Source: Diogma glabrata (taxonomy: Eukaryota; Arthropoda; Insecta; Diptera; Cylindrotomidae). From it: a stretch of DNA of 64,000 nt. Positions 46,391 through 59,271 of the stretch are shown piece after piece (position 1 is the stretch's first letter; each line of letters opens with the position of its first letter). The stretch is from assembly GCA_963693315.1 (NCBI GenBank), contig OY856188.1, forward strand, positions 194,194,322 through 194,258,321, written 5' to 3'. The position numbers and the translations under genes are program-made. The notes under the pieces were generated by a model. The model had not been told where the DNA came from. It saw nothing but the letters and a program-made list of their open reading frames with translations, and did not search any database.

Positions 46391-46751
46391 AGGACTCACC
46401 ACAGATCCCATATTCGTCACTAATTATTGTTTAGGATCCTTGGATCCCTGTTAAATTTAAAACTCGTTACACTCACTCATTCCCACAATACAAACATATT
46501 ATATGGCGACCATATGCCACTTTCTTGGACCTTCTGACCAGATAAAAAATTAATTATCCGCGACATATGTTTCTCGTTTCCATTGGTCAAATTTATACAG
46601 ATAAAACACTTAACAGAATACTTGAAATTATTAAGGTAGAAAATTATTTATTTTGAAAACATTTTGTTGTGAATTTAAAAAACTTTTAGCTATTGTTTCA
46701 GGTTTGTACCTACCCTAACAAGAAATTTGTAGTTTTGTATTTTGTATATTT

Positions 46752-47018
46752 TTGCGAAAGATAATTTTATCTTTAATTTTGATTAGAATAGGAGGAGCAA
46801 CGTCAAAAAAAGAAGAGGAACTTATTATAAACAATAACTCTCCTAATCCGATTAATACAACAAACCATGGAACAAAACTGTATGAAGATTTGTTCACTGA
46901 TATAGAACTAATCATAGTGGTGATAGTTATAATCATTTTTCTAAAAATCATCTACCACAAGTTTAAAGAGCTTTTTACAAAGAAAATGCAAGAACAGATA
47001 ACTATTTCTAATGTATAA
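46752..47018 (+). CDS. Small membrane-type ORF (about 88 codons), unknown
   Basis: A hydrophobic N-terminus (KIILSLILIRIGGA) could be a signal peptide, followed by a short Asn-rich hydrophilic part and one strong transmembrane segment (IELIIVVIVIIIFLKIIY) with a basic Lys-rich tail. This looks like a type I membrane stub or the end of an envelope-like protein, but there is no family match I can name. It lies upstream of the gypsy protease. Codon bias is simply AT-rich; could be chance. Confidence 0.3.
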   Translation: MRKIILSLILIRIGGATSKKEEELIINNNSPNPINTTNHGTKLYEDLFTDIELIIVVIVIIIFLKIIYHKFKELFTKKMQEQITISNV

Positions 47019-47460
47019 TTCTCTAGAATCATTTCAAATTGATTTAATTATTGTTCTTAGCTTCTTTGATTTCTTCTCTCGTAAGAGACAGATTTTTCTA
47101 ATCTAAAAAACTCTTTGACAAAAAAAAAAAGATTGCTAAATACCTATAGCCAAATTTTTCAAAATTAGTTGTATACAAATAAATTAAGTCCGGAAAAATA
47201 AAACAACATACTGTACATGTTGTTGTGTTAGAAGAATTTAAAAAACAAAAATTTTTTTTTACAAATTGCGTAAGCAATTTCTGTTTGTCGAAAAAATATT
47301 GACTATCAACGAAACTTACAGAAGTTTCACCAGAAATAAATTTAATGATAGTCGTGTACATATAGTACACGGGAAATGAGTTTGAGGAATGAATGTCTGA
47401 ATTATATTAAGTGGGCTAGTAAAGATTTTAAATAACCTAACTAATTATATATCTTTATCA

Positions 47461-48240
47461 ACGGATAAAACATCTGCATTAGTCTCATTTTTAATCGACA
47501 CCGGGACTGATATCTCTATATTTAAACGAGATGCAATTAATGATAATATAAAACATAATCAATCAATCAATTTTAGAATCAATAAAAACAAGTGCAAGAT
47601 CACCTGTTACATAGGATGAAAACTAACTCTATGGGTACTATAATCTCTAAGCTTAGCATAGACGGACACCAAGTAGAACAAGAATTACACGTAGTAGACA
47701 ATAATTTCCCGATTCAAACTGTTGGAATCCTGGGTAGGGATTTCCTAACATATAATCTGGAAAATGGAGTTTTCAGGGTTAATTCTCTTAGCTGAAAAGG
47801 TATTGCTCATATATAAGAATAGAAAATTCAATTACACCGTTGCAAATAAAAAACAAAAAATACTAAAAATTTTGTTCTATTCTTATAACCTTTAAAAAAA
47901 ATTATCTCATACTTGTTACAAATATTAAAGAGCAACCTGACCTCTGTCGTCACCTCTGTTGGCGGCTAGAATCAAAAGCAAAAGAAACTATCTTAACAAT
48001 ATGTAAAGAATTCTCAGATATATTCTACTTGGTAGGTGACAAACTGTCAGTAAATAACTTTTATAAACAAACTATTTTGGTCATTGATAGAAATCCGACA
48101 TATATGGAATAACGCAACATTTAACAAAATGGAGCTAGAAACAAGTTCTAGACCAATAGCGATTGCAAGTTTTTCTAATAACAGCAAATATTTTAACTTC
48201 AAAAGACAAACATTTGGTTTGAAAATCTAGACAAATATTA
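47461..48240 (+). pseudogene. Ty3/gypsy pol relic (protease and RT scraps)
   Basis: Aspartic protease active site FLIDTGTDISIF near 47490, a frame change, then the flap-side GILGRDFL at 47730. Further on, FSDIFYLVGDKLSVNNFYK (about 48010) is the linker before RT, and KYFNFKRQTFGLK (about 48195) a scrap of the RT palm. Everything between is shortened or lost. Gag and integrase are not seen. Dead copy. Confidence 0.7.
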
Positions 48241-50490
48241 TACTTCGTAATATGTATAAAGTTGAGTATTTTTATTCATAAATAGAATCACTTAAATTCA
48301 CTGTAATTCAACATTACAGAAACACAAACTTCTGAAAACTATCCCTATGACGTAACACTAAATCCCAAATATACGCTTGAATCAGCTTTTAAACTTCATC
48401 AAGGTGTATGTGCATACTGCATACATTCATGAGAGTGTTGCATATATAAACGCTTTCCAAATTATGAACTACATGAACTACAGTAGTATTAAAGGTTTGT
48501 CTACCTGAAATTTTTTTTCTCAATAGCTCTATACCGTTATAGCCCGAAACCATTCAATTCGGCATTAACAAATTCGTTCCCTTTTCAATCATGAAACCCC
48601 AACAAAAATATTTGTTTTCGAAGACAGCCAAATTGGCTCTTGTAACGGGCAAGATCTTTATGCTGAAATTTATGCTGACCGAGTAGTTTTCATTTTGCTC
48701 GTGATAAAATGTAAGAGAATTAATGAGTTGGTGGTTGGCAGTTGAATTGGAAAATTCATTCAGTTTTCGCAACATGGGATTGCATGTTTTTTTTTCAATT
48801 AGTTTTTTTGAGAACCAAATGAGTGGGTTGGTGTTTTACCCGTAGGATCGGACAGTCGAGTTCCGATAAGATTAGTATGTTTTTTTTGTTGTGTTCTTTT
48901 TGGGGAGTTAAGATGAGAGTATTTTTGAGAAAATTTATGAAATTAATGTTAAGTCTAGCTATAAAAGTTGTTTAGTTAGCATAAGAATGAACCATAAAGT
49001 TTAAAATTAAGTGTGAAATAAAGTTTGTTTTAAAATACAAGTTTGGTTTTATTAATTAATTAGAGAAATCAAACTAATACTAAACAGAGTGATCAATGAT
49101 GATCAGAGAGTGAATCAATAACTTCATAAAAGTAGTAACAAAAACAAAAGAAAACTGAATTGTAAAAGAAAGTGAATTAATGCAATTAATTAATGTGTAA
49201 ATATATGTTTGATGATGGTGCCCAGATGAAACAACAAGTTTTGGAGAAAATAAAGGTAATAGATCGAGCTGGTGGGAAGTAAGTTTAAAACCTAAGGCGA
49301 AGAGATTTTCTTTATCATCGGACAATTACCTACTAGCAGGCATAGGACACAAACATCAAGACGCTCAGGAAGGTATTTGTTTTAGTTCACTTTTAAATAG
49401 ATAAATGTATGTGATATTCGTTTTCATTATTGCCTGAAGGGTGTAATTTAATTTACAATGGTTCGCTAAGTTAAAAAGTTTGGGGAGAGTTGTGACCTGG
49501 CAGTTCTCCCTTCTGGGGAACCTGGGTGAAGTTTTAAGGCACGCATTTTTTTTATATGTTAAAATTTCTTGTTAGTGAGGTTGGTCTTGAACCTTCGCTC
49601 TACGAGCTAGTGGCAGGGTTTTTGGCGTGCAAGACCAAATGGTAGACCTTCACGGTCTACCAGATAAACCTCCCATTACACTCTTAGAAACAAACGTAGA
49701 TTATTTAATATTTAGATTCATAAAAAGAACTCTGTTAATCGATCTCAATATTTAAAGGCCAATAAAATATCAAACCAGATAAATGAAAACGGAAAAGCAG
49801 AGATTGACAGAGCGAAAGCGGCAAAACTTTCGAGTATGTCAATTTCTGACAAAAGTTTTTACAGTGCCATTAATTCTTTAAATTCTGGTACTAAATCTTC
49901 TATCCCCCTTATCATTGATGGTGACTTCAACAAAAAAGTTTGTAACAATCCCCGACAACAACAATTTGCAAAAACCTTGTAACAGTCGATGAAAAAAAAT
50001 AAAACGACTGGAATTGAAGAAACTAATTTTTTTTTCTTAGAAATAAACTATTTCGATATTTTGCAGTAATTACACGACATATGATATAGAGCAGGTTTGT
50101 TGTGTTTTTCATATAGTGTCATAAATTGTCACACATATGTTCTGTGGTAGATTTGATATTTGTTTGTTGCAAAATTGGATAGATGTAGTTTTCTTATATG
50201 TAGCTAATTTTCTTTTTTAAAATTTGTTCGATATCTGTTTGTAATTAGTTTATGTTGTTTAAACTAATCTGATACATCTGATTCTACTGGCACACAAAAC
50301 TGTCTGATCTTGAAATCTACCTATTTCTAGCGGAAATCTTGCCGCTCGGACTTTTTTCAAAAGAAATTGCTTTTAAAACTTGTAATTGCAATATTTTTAA
50401 AAGAATATTATTTAAAATTAAAGCATAGTAAACTGACATACATAATTATATAAAAAAATCACTGTTATTCACACCCCGGGGTCACCCTTA
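48241..50490. other. No firm gene; possible LTR-like and gag-like remnants
   Basis: A CTATAAAAG box near 48958 followed by AATAAAG at 49017 could belong to an LTR. A GTTGTGACCTGGCAGTTCTC stretch at 49489 and a perfect hairpin TGGTAGACC-TTCAC-GGTCTACCA at 49640-49662 are unassigned. A frame at 49785-49980 (AEIDRAKAAKLSSM..) is protein-like but broken. Confidence 0.35.
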
Positions 50491-50937
50491 CTGGTAAGTA
50501 GAGTTTCTGCTCGAGAGATCTGGTCTCGAGATTCTCGAGAAAGAATTGTAATTTTGAACTCTCGGATTCTCGAGAAATGATCTTTCCACATTTTCGAGAT
50601 TCCCATTTCTCGAGAAAAATTGTCGAGAATCTCGAGATTTAACAAACCACCATAAATCATTCAATATTATTATTTTAAGTATTTTTTTACTAAATTAAAA
50701 TTGTTAATGTCAATCTCCATCACTTTCTGATTGTTAAATCTAGATGTCGATGCAAACAGTAATACCTAATACGAATTTAGGATAATATTGTTATTTGTTA
50801 TAAATGTATTGGGAAAAACCTATTTTTATTTCTATGCAAGGTGACCATCCGTCCTCTTTTGAAGAGGACAGTCCTCTTTTTTGCCCGACTGTCCTCTTTA
50901 AAAAACTTGTCCTCTTTTTGTCCTCTTTTTTTAGTTT

Positions 50938-52476
50938 TTGAATCTTTTGTTCAAAATTCAAAATTTATGGGAAAAGAAATATGGATGTGCTAGAACAAAA
51001 TCAAATGCAATTGTGCGAAATATTTTGTTTCCTTATGCCAAACAAGTTGTAAAAAAAGCTTTAGATACTAGCGCATTTGTTACAATCTTATCAGATGCCT
51101 CAAATCATAAGGCTACAAAGATGTATCCAATTGTTATTCAATATTTCAACATTGAATTTGGTGTTCAAAGGAAAGTATTGGATCTCTCATATATAAAAGG
51201 CGAAACTTCTGACATACTATCAGATCATATTTACAAAACTTTAGTAAAAACTAACACTACTACTAAAATAGTAGCTATATCCGCCGACAATACAAATACC
51301 AATTTTGGCGGTCTTCGTAGAAAAGGAACCCAAAAATGTGTATGTTAAACTTCAACAGTTATTAAAGAGGGATATATTAGGAATTGGCTGTAATGCTCAC
51401 ATTGCTTCAAATGCTATAAATACGGCAGCTGGTCAGTTGCCAATAGATGTAGAAGTAATTTTACCTAAAATCTATCTCTATTTTAGAAATTTTACTGTTC
51501 GTACAGAGTCCTTAAAAGTTTTTTGTGAGGAAAACAATGTTGAGTATAAAAAACTACTTGGTTATTCTAGCACGAGATGGTTGGCCCTATCCAATGCTAT
51601 CAAACGAGTGATACTTTTGTTTAGCCCACTAAAATCATTTTTTTGAGTTAAAACCATATACCAAATATTTTAAAAGTTTTTTTTGAAAAGGAGGAGACTC
51701 CAATTTATTTAAAATTTGTGCACAACATGGCCGAAATGTTTAAAATTACTATTTTGAAAATGGAAAAAAATAATTTAAGTGCAATGGAGGCATATGAAAT
51801 ATTAGAAGAACTCAAAGTTCAAATAAAATCACGTTATGATAATAACTATGTTCCTATTATGGTAAGACAGGATATATCAGAACTGGAGAAGTTTGAACCG
51901 AATATTCGTAAACAAATTTCTGGAAACATTCAACAATTTTATGGTACCTGCTACGAATATTTAGATGAGTGGACAAAACCTCTGCAGATTGTTAGTAAAT
52001 ATGGTTGGATTCTACTCAGGAATAAAATTTCTTGGACACGTCTGGTGGATTCTAATTGCATAGAAAATATTTCAACAATGATTCCAATAAATGAATCAAT
52101 TATATTTGATGAGATCCAAAAGATAAATGTATATTGTAATGATGTGAAAATTGCTGAATGGAACGACCATAATGTAGAATATGATCAACAATGGGTTGAA
52201 ATTTTTGCACACTTTTATAAGGCCAAGATTACATTGACTGAAATCGTAAAAGTGGTGCAGTATTGTTTTTCACTGCGGGGAACAAATGCAGCCGTAGAGC
52301 GTTGCTTTTCAATTGTGAATGATATTTGGACAGCAGAAAAATCCCAACTATCATTAGACTGTTTGGAGGCGGAAATTAATATTAAAATAAATATTGGAAA
52401 AAAATGTACAGATTTTTTGAAGGAAATCGAAACAAACAAAGAATTACTTGAAACCCTGGTTAAACATTCCAATTGA
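50938..52476 (+). pseudogene. hAT transposase, three frame pieces
   Basis: Piece 1 (50938-51345): FVTILSDASNHKATKMYPI with the first catalytic Asp and VAISADNTNTNFGG with the second. Piece 2 (51305-51646): LGIGCNAHIASNAI and YSSTRWLAL, the conserved C/H and RW area. Piece 3 (51718-52476): the long insertion domain and the C-terminal catalytic/dimerisation part TNAAVERCFSIVNDIW, ending in the MITE E4. Two frameshifts (about 51310 and 51645) break an otherwise complete gene; the BED finger N-terminus is missing. Recently active family, judging by the few breaks. Confidence 0.85.
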
Positions 52477-52976
52477 AACCAATTGAAAAAAATGAATTGG
52501 ATTAATCGGAATTCTGCATTGGGAATTTTCAATTAATTCCTATTCAAAAAATCTATTTCCAATACAATCCTATTCATTCCTGTTAAATATCTCTATTTTA
52601 TTTTTCAACCGGAATGGATAGGATTCTATAGGAAATGTATATAAATAGGAATTAATTGGAAATTTCCATTGCAGAATTCCGATTAATCCTATTTATTCCT
52701 ATTAAATCTTTTCCAATTAAATCCTGTTAAATTCATAAGATTGTTTATCTTTTTCTAAGTTCTTTTTTCCTATTGAATCTCTTAATTTCCGATTGAAATT
52801 CAATTGGAAATCTCCATTAGAACCTCTTTTCCTGTTGAATCCCATTCATTCCGATTGAATTTTAATTGGTAGATCGAAGTCTTCCTATTAAACCAATTCA
52901 ATCCGATTTAATCCTATTGCAATTTTATTGGATTTAATAGGATTCAATAGGTTTGAATTGGAATGTTTAACCAGGG
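52454..52976. mobile_element. Element E4: 523-bp MITE with ATTCCTATT words
   Basis: Inverted ends CCCTGGTTAAACATTCCAAT, then SAAACC, 27 bp in total. Flanks read GAAA and AAAG, so a short A-rich duplication is possible. Almost the whole interior consists of variants of CCTATT-AAT, CCAATTGAAT and GGAATT in both orientations. It cuts the C-terminus of the hAT transposase. Confidence 0.85.
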
Positions 52977-53259
52977 AAAGGTGCACATTTGAATATTAGC
53001 ATCTATGCTAGGGTCATCATTTCGCCTTCGAATCGTGCAGACGTATTTTTTCAAAGTGAAAACCAAAATTTAATAAAAATTAAAATCATAAAATATAACA
53101 GTACAGCATTGTGAAGTTTTATTACTAAAAACTGAATCGAAATATAGTTAACATCTATTTTAAATTTATAAATAAAATAAGGACTATTTCGTCCATATTT
53201 ATAAAACTATACTTTAAACAAAAGAAAAAACTAATAACTATAGAAAATATATAGGTGCT

Positions 53260-54273
53260 ATGCCTATTAACTGTGTTGAGTGCAAAAAAAACGTAACGGC
53301 AGTAAGAGCACCAGGATTACAGTATAGTGGTCCGTGTAATAATTATTTTCATGATAAATGTGCAAAAATTTCTAGTGAACTTTTAAATACAATAGCAAAA
53401 GGTTCAGTTATATGGTCGTGCAAAAATTGTCGAAAGCAAGGTAGAAAATCGTTAGTATTTCCAGCTGCTACAAGTTCGATCGTTTTAAATCAAAACTCAG
53501 AAACCTCTGATACATTAAACATCTGCACGGGAGAATCTGATATATCTGCTACTGGTGAGTTATTATCAATTAAAAAATCGATTATTTCATTAGAAAAGCA
53601 ACGTCAACTTGATTATCAATTAATAAATGAATTGTTAACCAAAGTATCCATTCTCGAAAGCAAAGTTATAAATTTTGATAAAATTCTATTTGAAAATACA
53701 GAATTAAATAAAAAGGTTAGCGAACTTCAAATAAATGTTTCTGATTCCGAACAGAAGTTTAGGCTAAATAATTTAGAAGTTTTCGGTATTCCAGAGACAA
53801 TCGGTGAGAATCTGAGTGACATTATTAAATCTTTGTCAGCAGCTATTGACTGTCCAGTGAATGAAAATACCGTTGAATGCAGCCAGCGTGTGAATAAATT
53901 TCACGATTCCAGCAATTCGGTTACTGATAATGAAAATCGTAATATTTTAATAAAATTCACAAATAAATTTTATCGAAATAAATTTCTTCGATCGTTTAGA
54001 AAAATAAAACCGCTTACATTGGGACAATTGCATTTTAACAAAACTGATGATCGAAATACAAACAAACGAATATTTATTAATGAGCATTTAACAACTACAA
54101 ATAAAACGTTGTTTATTTCATCAAAAAAACTTGCTAAACAATATGAAATTAAATATACTTGGACTAGTAACGGGAGTGTTTTAATGCGCAAGAGTGACGA
54201 ATCAGAAATTTTTAAAATAAACAATACTGACGAAATATACAAGTATTTCAATATTGTAAAAACACAGCTGTAA
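53260..54273 (+). CDS. LINE-C ORF1 protein (zinc finger, coiled coil, RRM-like)
   Basis: 337 residues. Residues 1-62 form a PHD-type finger (CVECKK..C..H-x2-C..W-x-C-x2-C). A Leu-rich region around 95-160 (ISLEKQRQLDYQLINELLTK..) should form a coiled coil. An RRM-like part follows (NLEVFGIPETIGENLSD.., NILIKFTNKFYRNKFLR) and a C-terminal domain resembling L1-type ORF1 ends (IFINEHLT, KKLAKQYEIKYTW). It would bind LINE RNA and act as chaperone in the RNP. The frame has no break. The start is the first ATG after an AT-rich leader; ORF2 starts 65 bp after its stop. Confidence 0.88.
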   Translation: MPINCVECKKNVTAVRAPGLQYSGPCNNYFHDKCAKISSELLNTIAKGSVIWSCKNCRKQGRKSLVFPAATSSIVLNQNSETSDTLNICTGESDISATGELLSIKKSIISLEKQRQLDYQLINELLTKVSILESKVINFDKILFENTELNKKVSELQINVSDSEQKFRLNNLEVFGIPETIGENLSDIIKSLSAAIDCPVNENTVECSQRVNKFHDSSNSVTDNENRNILIKFTNKFYRNKFLRSFRKIKPLTLGQLHFNKTDDRNTNKRIFINEHLTTTNKTLFISSKKLAKQYEIKYTWTSNGSVLMRKSDESEIFKINNTDEIYKYFNIVKTQL

Positions 54274-54338
54274 TAATCGATTGTTTTGATATATCGTTAT
54301 TATACCATAAGCACAATCAATATAATCAACACATACGA

Positions 54339-57254
54339 TGGAAAGGTTACTTACACTATATTATCAAAATTGCCGAGGACTATCTAATTTTATCTAAGTT
54401 TACTTTCACAGGACAGTGATATAATTTGTTTATCTGAAACATGGCTTAATGATTCGATCTTAAGCTCAGAACTATTTGACGACCGATATGAAGTTTTTCG
54501 TCGAGATCGAGCTTACGAATCATGTAATCAAAAAGGAGGTGGTGTACTTATTGCCATTAAAAGTTCTACGTTCAAAAGTTTTAAACCGTCCTTTCAATGG
54601 AATTCTATCACTGAAGATATTTGGATAACTCTGAATACTAACGAATCAACAATTCACATATGTGTGTGCTATCTTGAACCTAACATAAATATCGATAAGA
54701 TGGAGCAACATCTTAAGCAAATAGAAGCAGTTAATATTCAGTTTCCCGATGACAGAATTATTTTGCTAGGAGATTATAACATCACAAATCTGTTTGATGC
54801 CAATGGTATTGTATCTACAGGCTTCAATAAAAAGAGTTCGCTTTTCCTGGAAACTTTAAACTTTTGTGGATTTGATCAATTTTCATCTGTTTTAAACAAA
54901 AACCACCGTATATTGGACTTTATCTGCAGCAACTTTGAATTGGATGTTTCGAAAAGTGCAAACAAACTGGTTGAAGAAGATCCACACCATCCACCGTTAT
55001 ATGTAAGTTTTTTAATATCAACAAATTCTCAGTCTAGTTTTATTGACACAACCAAAAAATATAATTTTAATAATTTTGATTTTAGTTTAGTAAATGATTT
55101 TTTAGATTCCTATGATTTTAATTCAATTTTTACTACCGTTTGTGACGTTCAATCTAAAATTTGTAATATTAATAATTGTTATATCGATTCATTTATTTTA
55201 AACAATATAAACCTTGATGATTCCATTTCAAAATTATACAAGCTTATTTTCCATATCTTAGATGAATTTGTACCAGTTATGAAGTTAAAACCATTAAAAC
55301 ATTTTCCTGTGTGGTTCTCTAAAGAAACCATTTCAATATATAAGACCAAAATAAAGTTGCACAAAAAATATAAAAGGTTTGGTTGTCCTGTTGATCTATC
55401 TAACTTCTCGAAAGCCAGACGCGAATTGAAGCACCGAATCAAAATTGACTATGAAACATATATAATTAAAACTCAAAATAGTATTTGTTCTAGTTCTAAG
55501 TACCTCTGGAAACATGTCAACAATAAAAGAAAGGCTACTTCACAATACCCATCATTGATGGTGTATAATAAAACAAAATTAGAAAATAAACTCGATATTG
55601 TCGATGGATTTGCTGAATTTTTTAAAACAAATTTTTCCAATAGTACTTCGTGTAAGATCCCTACTGTAAAAGCTGATGCTTTGAATGTTCATTTGTCAGA
55701 CATTCGTATTACACCCAACGAAGTTTTCCGTGAACTGATTAATTTAGATATAAGTAAAAATCCCGGTTCCGATAACATCCCCATTACTTTCTTAAGACAT
55801 TGTGCATTGAACTTAACGAATCCATTGACAATCTTATTCAATGCCTCACTTCATCAAGGGATTTTTCCACGAAAGAATCACTTATAACTCCGGTTCACAA
55901 AAAAGGACCAAAAAATAACATTGAAAATTATCGTCCAATTTCAATCATTTCACCAATCCCCAAACTTTTTGAGAGATTAATAGCACATAAACTTACGCCA
56001 GTTTTTCGGGAGTTTATTATAAACGAACAGCATGGGTTTGTGAAAGGCAAATCGATTGATACCAATCTGTGCTTGTTTTCTGAATTTGTCGTCAATGCTC
56101 TTGATAAAAGAACACAGGTTGATGTGATTTATACCGACTTTGCCAAGGCGTTTGACCGAGTTTGTCATAACACTTTAATTTGTAAACTTAAAAACCTTGG
56201 CTTTGATGGTTCAATATTGAAGTGGATTGATAGTTACATAAGATCTCGCTGTCAACAGGTATGCATTAAGGGATGTGTTTCGAAGAAAATACAAGTAACA
56301 TCCGGAGTGCCACAAGGTTATCATCTTGGGCCGTTGCTTTTTATATTGTTTCTCAATGATATTGGCAATTGCTTTGAAAATAGCTCTTTTCTTCTTTTCG
56401 CTGATGATATCAAAATATTTCGAAAAATAAAATCAAAACAAGATAGTGTACTTCTACAAAATGATTTATCGAGGTTTGAAGATTATTGCAAACTTAATAA
56501 CCTTTCTTTAAATACACAAAAATGTTTTTCAATGCCTGTGTTCGGTCAAAAGAAGATAACATTGGTAAACGAATACTTTATAAATGGTACAAGACTTGAA
56601 ATAGTCAATCAAATGAACGATCTAGGTATAACATTTACATCAACATTTTCTTTTTCCGAACATATCAAAGACTTAAGCAATAGAATGTACAGAATTCTTG
56701 GATTTGTGCTGCGAACTTGTAATGATTTCTTCTCTCTCCGCACTATTCTGTTGTTATACAAGAGTTGAGTTCGATGTCATTTTGACTTTGGCTCCCTTAT
56801 TTGGTTTCCTTATCACGCAAAATATATTGCACTACTTGAACGAATTCAAAAAAAGTTTGTCAGATACTTATTTTATCGTGGCTTTCTGCATGGCATCTCA
56901 TACAATTTTAACTATCAAGTTTACTTGGAGTACTTAGAGCTGGAAAAATTCATTGTAAGAAGAACCCGTTTTGATTTGATCTTTGTATACAAGCTATTCA
57001 ATTCACTAATTGACTGTTCTGAATTGTTATCAAAATTCAATTTCAATGTTCCTTGTCGTAACAACAGGATATCCAAAACTTTTTATGTTTCTGCCAGTAA
57101 ATCTAATTTCAAATTTTTTAGTATATCAAATAGATTAATGACGCAGTGCAATAAATTCATCGAAATTGATATTTTTAATATAGCAAAATTAAATGATTTT
57201 AAAAAAATAAGCTTGTTGACCAACCAAGTCCTCATTCCTTCACACATACTATGA
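54339..57254 (+). pseudogene. LINE-C ORF2 (endonuclease and reverse transcriptase), frameshifted
   Basis: Endonuclease start YYQNCRGLSNF at 54360 is followed by an early frame break near 54397, then CLSETWLNDSIL, GGGVLIAIKSS and IILLGDYNI. RT motifs: ISKNPGSDNIP (55755), then a shift near 55870, ITPVHKKGPKNNIENYRPI, VIYTDFAKAFDRVCH (56130), VTSGVPQGYHLGPLLF (56300), LLFADDIKIF (56395). Breaks near 56765 and 56920 separate the C-terminal part (RTRFDLIFVYKLFN). Jockey-clade pattern. Three to five frameshifts make it inactive as read, although all catalytic motifs are present. Confidence 0.88.
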
Positions 57255-58379
57255 TTCATTTGATAATTTAAAATAGTATAAAATAATATATAATAGAATA
57301 AAATATAAAAGCAAAAAAAAAAAAAGGCAAAAAAAAAAAAAAAAAACTATAACAATAACAAAATATAATTAATCAATATGCATAACAGATATAAACTAAC
57401 CAATATATAATAAGAAATTTACTAATTAGAATAAAATTAAATAAACAAAACAAGGTAAAAAAGATAAAAAACAAATAGTAATAATAGTAACAATATAATA
57501 TTAAAAACTAACTAATATATAACAAAAAATTAAATTATACATATTGCATAAATTGGATTGTAATCCGTCTTGTAATCGTCTTAAAATAAAATAAAAATAA
57601 AAAAATCAGGAAAATATTAAATGCTGAAAAGTTCCTATGTTTTGAAATCTCATGTTTCTATTATTTTATATTATATTTCTTTTTAATTTATATTCACTAA
57701 ATCAGGCATATTTAACTTATTTTATATACGTGATATTTTTTTTATAATTTATTTATTCACTTATGTACCAATGTGCAATTTGCTTGAAATTAAATCTTGA
57801 ATTATTTGTGTTGGATACATGGTTTTTTTTGTAACATTTTGTCCTCTTTTTTGTTTTTGAAAATATGGTCACCTTATTTCTATGGCAAAATCACCCAAGA
57901 TCACCAAAATGAAGGCTTTTAATCTAAAGTTTATCATAGCAATTGATGAATAGACAAACTTCCGCAAGCAGTAGATGTTTGAACTTACATTTGTATTATA
58001 TTAATGGAGATCGGAAAACCTAGGATTGATGCGAATTGAAGGTTCATATCCAGCTGAAAAGGCCTACGAAAATTACGTTCCAGATATTGTTTACACTACA
58101 AGCGATGAGCCAGTGTAATGTTGTAACACCGCAAAATATCTCCAGCTTACCAACAGTTATGTTACAGTCATGGGAAACACCTAACGATAATGTCAATATT
58201 TTCTAAAGAAAATGAAACCAGTTAAAAAATAGTGAAAGTGAAGCTTCCAATAGCGATTCCGATTCAGTTCTACAACAAAATGAAGTTTAAGCTGACAATT
58301 TAGTATGGAATCAAAATACGAGAAACGATTTAATTAACAAAAGGGTAATTGTAAAATTATTTAAAACTCTCCAGGTCGC

Positions 58380-59271
58380 AATGCTATTTTGCAAAATATA
58401 TAAAAAATTAAATGGAGAGAAAAATGAGTTTCCATTACTCCTGGATTACAAAACTAAACCAAATTCTATTGAAACCATGATTCAACGGTTTTTGCCAGTC
58501 AAGCCAGCAGTTTAAAAAACTTTAAATCTTCTAAATTTAAATCATTTTTGGAATACTAAATAAGATGATGTAGTTGCTTTAAATATTTTGAGTGCCATTG
58601 GTTCCACAAAATCAATGAAAGCTTTCAACCGTCAGGTTGTCTCATTATATTATTATCTGCAGATGGAATCCTAAAATTTCTATTCAAATCATTTCGGAAA
58701 AGCAGTTCAGAAATAAGCTCTAAATTTTTATTTGAAATACAATCTCAAATTTTTAAAGAAGAGATAGCTCAATAAATTCGTTATTGAAATTTCTTCACAT
58801 CCAAAATCAGTTAGTCAACCCTAGGAAAAAGAATTTTTTCTATTTGCTCTAAAAGCGAAATGATAAAAACTGCAAAACAATTTTCTCGAAGATTATTTAA
58901 AGATCCAGAAATTGATACTTCTAATTACAATGAAAGCATTACATATATCGACGAATGATATCAACGAAAGTGAAGAGCTTATACAGCCCATCGGACTCAC
59001 AATTAGAGGAAAATGGTTGCGTTGAATTAAATTTAAAAGTATTCGTGAGAGATTGAGAATGCAGTCAACAATAAATGACAACTACCGCTCACTATCTCAG
59101 GAAATGAATATATTTGAAGCTACTGTTAAGATCACTTTCAATTCAGAACTTCTAAAAAACACTCTAATTTTGATAAAACCTAAATACACTGAAAACGAGA
59201 GAAATTTTTCTGTATCTGGAAATTTTGACAGTAAACGGAGAGCTACTTTTTTTGTTAAAATTAATGTTTAA
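58380..59271 (+). pseudogene. Outer hAT transposase remnants
   Basis: At 59053-59271 a frame with EMNIFEATVKITFN and NERNFSVSGNFDSKRRA matches the C-terminal dimerisation region of hAT transposases (E-R-x-F-S-x-S-G). Upstream scraps (MIQRFLPVKPAV near 58480) are too broken to assign. Confidence 0.6.

Larger units (their letters stand above)
53000..57606 (+). mobile_element. LINE-C: Jockey-type LINE, nearly full length
   Basis: ORF1 is intact (53260-54273) and ORF2 carries only a few frameshifts (54339-57254). The 3' end carries short A runs at 57310-57345 and closes with AAAATAAAATAAAAATAAAA at about 57606. The 5' boundary is approximate. It lies inside the inner hAT. Confidence 0.8.
50837..57876 (+). 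mobile_element. Inner hAT element (AAGGTGACCAT ends)
   Basis: TIR (C/T)AAGGTGACCAT inverted at both ends, with a perfect 8-bp duplication TTTCTATG (50829-50836 and 57877-57884). Subterminal GTCCTCTTTT words repeat at both ends. It holds its own transposase, a 523-bp MITE and a Jockey-type LINE. Confidence 0.9.

Noticed and set aside
46715..47370. Minus-strand ORFs of 78-90 codons near the gypsy relic
   Set aside because: AT-rich, no motifs, and opposite to the coherent pol pieces.
49560..49665. tRNA gene near the TGGTAGACC hairpin
   Set aside because: No cloverleaf could be drawn; only an isolated 9-bp hairpin.
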